A DNA stretch of 64,000 bases from Halobacteriovoraceae bacterium (lineage in GTDB: Bacteria > Bdellovibrionota > Bacteriovoracia > Bacteriovoracales > Bacteriovoracaceae). The notes beneath the pieces are model-generated. The model ran no database searches, was not told the origin of the DNA, and saw only the letters and a program-made list of their open reading frames with translations. Location of the stretch: positions 124,001 through 188,000 of the forward strand of contig PAMZ01000021.1 in assembly GCA_002707495.1 (NCBI GenBank). The letters run 5' to 3'. The translations under genes were made by a program, and so were the position numbers. Positions 61,167-64,000 of this stretch are shown here, in pieces; the stretch's first letter is position 1, and each line of letters begins with the position of its first letter.

Positions 61167-61205
61167 ATGAGAGAGGGAGACCTTAGGGTCTCCTTTTTTT
61201 TATGA
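61167..61205 (+). other. Possible 12-codon leader frame through the act terminator
   Basis: ATG 61167 opens MREGDLRVSFFL and ends in a TGA at 61203-61205 that overlaps the ATG (61202) of the next gene as ATGA. The frame runs across the whole terminator hairpin. No clear ribosome binding site precedes it, so it may be chance, but the downstream gene otherwise has no binding site at all. Confidence 0.3.
61176..61201 (+). terminator. Rho-independent terminator of the act operon
   Basis: GGAGACC (61176-61182), loop TTAG, GGTCTCC (61187-61193), then eight T (61194-61201). A perfect 7-bp GC-rich stem directly followed by the T run, 25 bases after the actF stop. The start codon of the next gene is the base after the T run. 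Confidence 0.92.
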
Positions 61206-61846
61206 AGTTTTCAAACAAAATTTTAGAAAGAAAATTAGTCTATCCACAAATTCAATATAATTTGAAGCACGCCCTAACATATGAGCATCAATTCGATATC
61301 CTTAAAACAAAGCTAGATATTATATATCAGGTAGATTTTGAGAATCTCAAGATACACGGAATTAGAGGTGAAATCGAACCACCTTATCATAAAATTTTGG
61401 ACGGTCTATTAGAACTTGTGGATGGTCAAAAAATTGGAAGTCTAAATAGAATCAGCTCAAAGGAATTAGATTATTTTTTTAGGGATGAGAAGTCTGTGCC
61501 AGCTGTTACTTTTTATAGTTCAGAATATTTGGATCTATTTGGGCTTATGTCTGGTCTCTACAAAAATATAACTGGTATACAAAGCAAAGCTCTTACACCT
61601 GACCTTGATTATTTTGACAGGTCTTTTTCTGAGCAAGTTGAGTTTTTCGAAGAGATTTTGGCCCAAGAGATTTATCCTTATCGAGAGTGGACAGAGTTTA
61701 ATTTTGATTTAGATGATATCAAAGACTTAAAAATGTTTATCTTAGTAGATAGGGTCTTGAGTGAAAGTAAAAAAGATGAATTTCAGAAAATTCTAAAAAG
61801 ATTTATACCAAAACTTTATGACATAGAACTTTTAATCGATCTTTAG
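61202..61846 (+). CDS. Protein of unknown function downstream of act
   Basis: 214 residues, cytoplasmic, acidic and rich in Asp, Glu, Leu and Phe, with no motif that I recognise (opening KFSNKILERKLVYPQIQYNL, later RSFSEQVEFFEEILAQEIYP). The ATG follows the T run of the act terminator with no room for a ribosome binding site, so it is translated leaderless, by coupling to a leader frame, or from a later start. It is convergent with the SNF2-type gene, overlapping it by 15 bp. Confidence 0.6.
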   Translation: MKFSNKILERKLVYPQIQYNLKHALTYEHQFDILKTKLDIIYQVDFENLKIHGIRGEIEPPYHKILDGLLELVDGQKIGSLNRISSKELDYFFRDEKSVPAVTFYSSEYLDLFGLMSGLYKNITGIQSKALTPDLDYFDRSFSEQVEFFEEILAQEIYPYREWTEFNFDLDDIKDLKMFILVDRVLSESKKDEFQKILKRFIPKLYDIELLIDL

Positions 61847-64000
61847 AATAAGTCTGATGGAATCGTGTTGAGTTTTAGCACTTCCTATCGACTTTAAAAG
61901 CTTCTCTCGCTCCTGGTTTAGAAGTTCCCTGTGGTGGTTGGCAACACTTTCTGGAAGTCCTAAAGAGTCAATCCTAGCTATCTCTTGCCTAAATTTCTCA
62001 TCGGCTTTCTCTAGCGCTGCTTCTTTATAGCGATTGACTCTAGGGTTAATTTTAGCTTTGGAAGTTTCCACTAGCTTTTTAAGTAGGTCTTGTGGAATTT
62101 GCTCAAGATTTATTTGGGAACCTATAGAAGTGCCAATTTGATCGAGAAACTTTTTGGGAAAATCTTTCGTTTTATCAGCTCCATTGAGGTCAATTAAAAC
62201 TCTTATAGGAGTTAAGGGTAAGTATATTGCACTTTTATGTTTCATCTCGTCGACACACTCAAGGGTAAAAATAGATTCAAGCATAAGGGGAGATTTTATT
62301 TGATCAGTTTTCATGATTGTACAATTTCCAAGGGGGGTCTTTAGCATTAAATCTAAGGCTCCCTGAGCAATTGGGCTTTCCCAATTGAGAAGAGTTAAGT
62401 CATCTCTTGCCATGGCCTTATCTCGGCTTGTGGCAAAACTTATTCCTTCATTTGGAAGACCCGGGAAAGAGGGAATGTACATATTGTCTTGTGGGACGAA
62501 ATAGACTGATTCAGAGTCGAGCTCTTCACAGTGGATTCCCACGTTTTCACCGATTTCTTGCATATAGGGTAGGACTGGATTTTGTTGTTCAAAGTCTTGG
62601 ATACCCTTGAGAATATTTTGAGAAACCTCATGGTGGTAGGAGTTTTTCTCCACTAAATAATTTCGTCCTGCTCTAAGTTCATGCTCAAGCTCAGAGAAGC
62701 TGTTTTTTAAACTCTGCATAGCTGTTTGGTTCTTTTCTCTATTATAGGAATTTGAGATGAGGTCATTGATAGTATCTTTATGAGTCTGATGAAAAAGAGA
62801 AAGAGCGTCTGAGGTTCTATCAAATATCTTTAAAACTTCGCCATAATAGTCTTTTAAAGTTTCTTCAAAACTAGATTGAACAAAAGGGATAATTAATTGG
62901 ATATCCTTTTTTTGACCAATACGATCGAGTCTTCCTATTCTTTGCTCTAATTGTTCAGGTACTTTTGGAAGATCAAAGAGAAAAAGATTATGGCAAAACT
63001 CAAAATTTCTCCCCTCAGACCCTATTTCTGTGCATAAGAGAAGCTGTGCTCCTTTCTCATCTGCAAAAAAAGCAGCCTGGCGATCGCGCTCTAATAAAGA
63101 CTGATCTGAGTGAAAAACGGCGAGTTTTATATTACTTAATTCTTGAAGAGATCTTTGAATTTTAAGAATTAATGCTTTGGAGTGAGCTATGATGAGAATT
63201 TTTTCATCAGGATTTTCATTAAGAAAGACTAAAAGTTTTTCAAGTTTTGCATTGAACACTTTTGAGTCTGTGAGAGGAGCCTCAATATCTAAGGGAATAT
63301 AATTCTTTTTTCGAGATTTAAAAAGGTCTTGATGAAGGGCTTTTCTCGTATTGCGAAAATAGGCCCTTCCAGAACCAAAATAGTCAATAAGTACTTGGGT
63401 CGCATCATCGATACTTTCTAGCGGCTCAGGTAGGCTTAATTTGTCGTTAATAGCTGCCAAGTTTTCATCTTTTATAAGCTGAGAAATTTCTTTTGCTTCT
63501 TTTTGCTGGCTTAAATATTTTTCATAATCATTATATTTATCAGAATCGAGAAATTTTAGCTGTTCAAACATTCTTTCTGGTCCTAATACTTCAGGAGTTG
63601 CTGATAAAAGAATTTTTGCCAAACAGTCTTTGGAAAGATCTGTGAGAAAGTCTAAATCCTCGGAGTAATTATTCTGGTGAGATTCATCAAAAATAAAGGC
63701 ATCCCATTTATGTTCCTCTAACTGGGAAGCGATGAGATCTTTTTGCTCTTTAAGCTCTCTTAGTCCAATTATTACAAATCTTTGCATCTCCAAATCAATT
63801 TCTGGCTCCCAAATAGAAAAACTCAAAGAGAATTTTTTATAAAGCTCAACAAACCATTGATTCACTAAGCTTGAAGGAACGATAATAATTGCTCTTTCAA
63901 TCAATTCTGATTTTATGAGCGAATTGAGGATTAGCCCAGACTCAATGGTCTTCCCAAGACCTACTTCATCACACAGCATGGCACGAACAGGGAGTGTTTT
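61832..64000 (-). CDS. SNF2/helicase-family ATPase, C-terminal part (partial)
   Basis: The gene continues past the right edge; 722 codons are visible here. Helicase motifs in order: DEVGLGKTIESGL (motif I, at the edge), FIFDESHQ (II), LLSATPEVL (III), and in the second lobe CTEIGSEGRNFEFCH and QRIGRLDRIGQKKDIQLIIP (V and VI). A C-terminal region of about 320 residues with coiled coils follows. The layout resembles RapA/HepA, the RNA polymerase-recycling SNF2 ATPase, including a long tail; other SNF2 enzymes are possible. Confidence 0.83.
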   Translation of the reverse strand, partial: KTLPVRAMLCDEVGLGKTIESGLILNSLIKSELIERAIIIVPSSLVNQWFVELYKKFSLSFSIWEPEIDLEMQRFVIIGLRELKEQKDLIASQLEEHKWDAFIFDESHQNNYSEDLDFLTDLSKDCLAKILLSATPEVLGPERMFEQLKFLDSDKYNDYEKYLSQQKEAKEISQLIKDENLAAINDKLSLPEPLESIDDATQVLIDYFGSGRAYFRNTRKALHQDLFKSRKKNYIPLDIEAPLTDSKVFNAKLEKLLVFLNENPDEKILIIAHSKALILKIQRSLQELSNIKLAVFHSDQSLLERDRQAAFFADEKGAQLLLCTEIGSEGRNFEFCHNLFLFDLPKVPEQLEQRIGRLDRIGQKKDIQLIIPFVQSSFEETLKDYYGEVLKIFDRTSDALSLFHQTHKDTINDLISNSYNREKNQTAMQSLKNSFSELEHELRAGRNYLVEKNSYHHEVSQNILKGIQDFEQQNPVLPYMQEIGENVGIHCEELDSESVYFVPQDNMYIPSFPGLPNEGISFATSRDKAMARDDLTLLNWESPIAQGALDLMLKTPLGNCTIMKTDQIKSPLMLESIFTLECVDEMKHKSAIYLPLTPIRVLIDLNGADKTKDFPKKFLDQIGTSIGSQINLEQIPQDLLKKLVETSKAKINPRVNRYKEAALEKADEKFRQEIARIDSLGLPESVANHHRELLNQEREKLLKSIGSAKTQHDSIRLILKID

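Noticed and set aside
1-64000. tRNA, rRNA, CRISPR, IS or phage genes
   Set aside because: Scanned for GTTCGA-type T arms, regularly repeated units, transposase motifs and integrases; nothing convincing was found.

Overview
The window looks like a piece of chromosome from a low-GC, Gram-negative bacterium of the Bdellovibrionota, most likely the Bacteriovorax/Halobacteriovorax side. This is an inference from gene content, not a database result. It rests on many signal-peptide and lipobox proteins, outer-membrane beta-barrels, a menaquinone chain feeding an alternative complex III, the succinylase lysine/DAP route, and many scavenging enzymes (nuclease, adenosine deaminase, uracil catabolism, urocanase, AmpG permease). 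That set would suit a predator living on the contents of other cells. No rRNA, tRNA, IS element, prophage or CRISPR array was seen. Genes are tightly packed, often with 1-20 bp overlaps.

Layout. 1-3337: end of a (methyl)malonate-semialdehyde dehydrogenase, then GTP-cyclohydrolase-II-like URC1, DUF1688 (URC4) and uracil phosphoribosyltransferase, which together make a URC-type uracil degradation cluster. 3334-9849: MipA-like porin, endonuclease I, a membrane histidine kinase, a periplasmic MsrA-MsrB fusion, a lipocalin lipoprotein, an AlkC-type glycosylase and a DUF2288 protein. 9839-19729: a lysine/DAP island. A minus-strand operon lysC-dapB-dapA-dapD-lysA-(AstE/AspA-like deacylase)-aminotransferase-add lies behind a clear lysine riboswitch, with asd divergent. 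19826-25438: three exported proteins of unknown role, including a 1072-residue lipoprotein with an apparent A-B-A-B repeat and a candidate sigma-54 promoter. 25440-33614: menaquinone island, with DAHP synthase-menG-polyprenyl synthase on minus and menF-menD-menH-menA-menC-menE on plus. 33627-39623: small signalling proteins (receiver, PilZ, histidine-kinase-like), a class I amidotransferase, a 35-residue basic protein, TatD, TcdA and two exported proteins. 39627-45037: sucA-sucB-lpdA. 45184-49328: YtkA-like protein, receiver, DUF2489, unknown, urocanase, and a 42-residue exported peptide behind a near-consensus sigma-54 promoter. 49382-53768: fumarase class I (two subunits) with ampG, a small exported protein and a ribosomal-oxygenase-like cupin. 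53937-61201: the six-gene alternative complex III operon actABCDEF, ended by a strong terminator. 61202-64000: an unknown protein and the C-terminal part of a SNF2-family ATPase that runs off the window.

The metabolic core fits together. The 2-oxoglutarate dehydrogenase complex and fumarase run the TCA cycle, the men genes supply the quinone, and Act oxidises the quinol to a cytochrome c or oxidase encoded elsewhere. The most interesting leads are the deacylase sitting where dapE is expected in the lysine operon, a riboswitch with an exact 9-nt complement of the lysC ribosome binding site, two sigma-54 promoters in front of exported proteins of unknown function, a leaderless histidine-kinase-like gene interrupted at a T9 run, and a 12-codon leader frame running through the terminator after actF.
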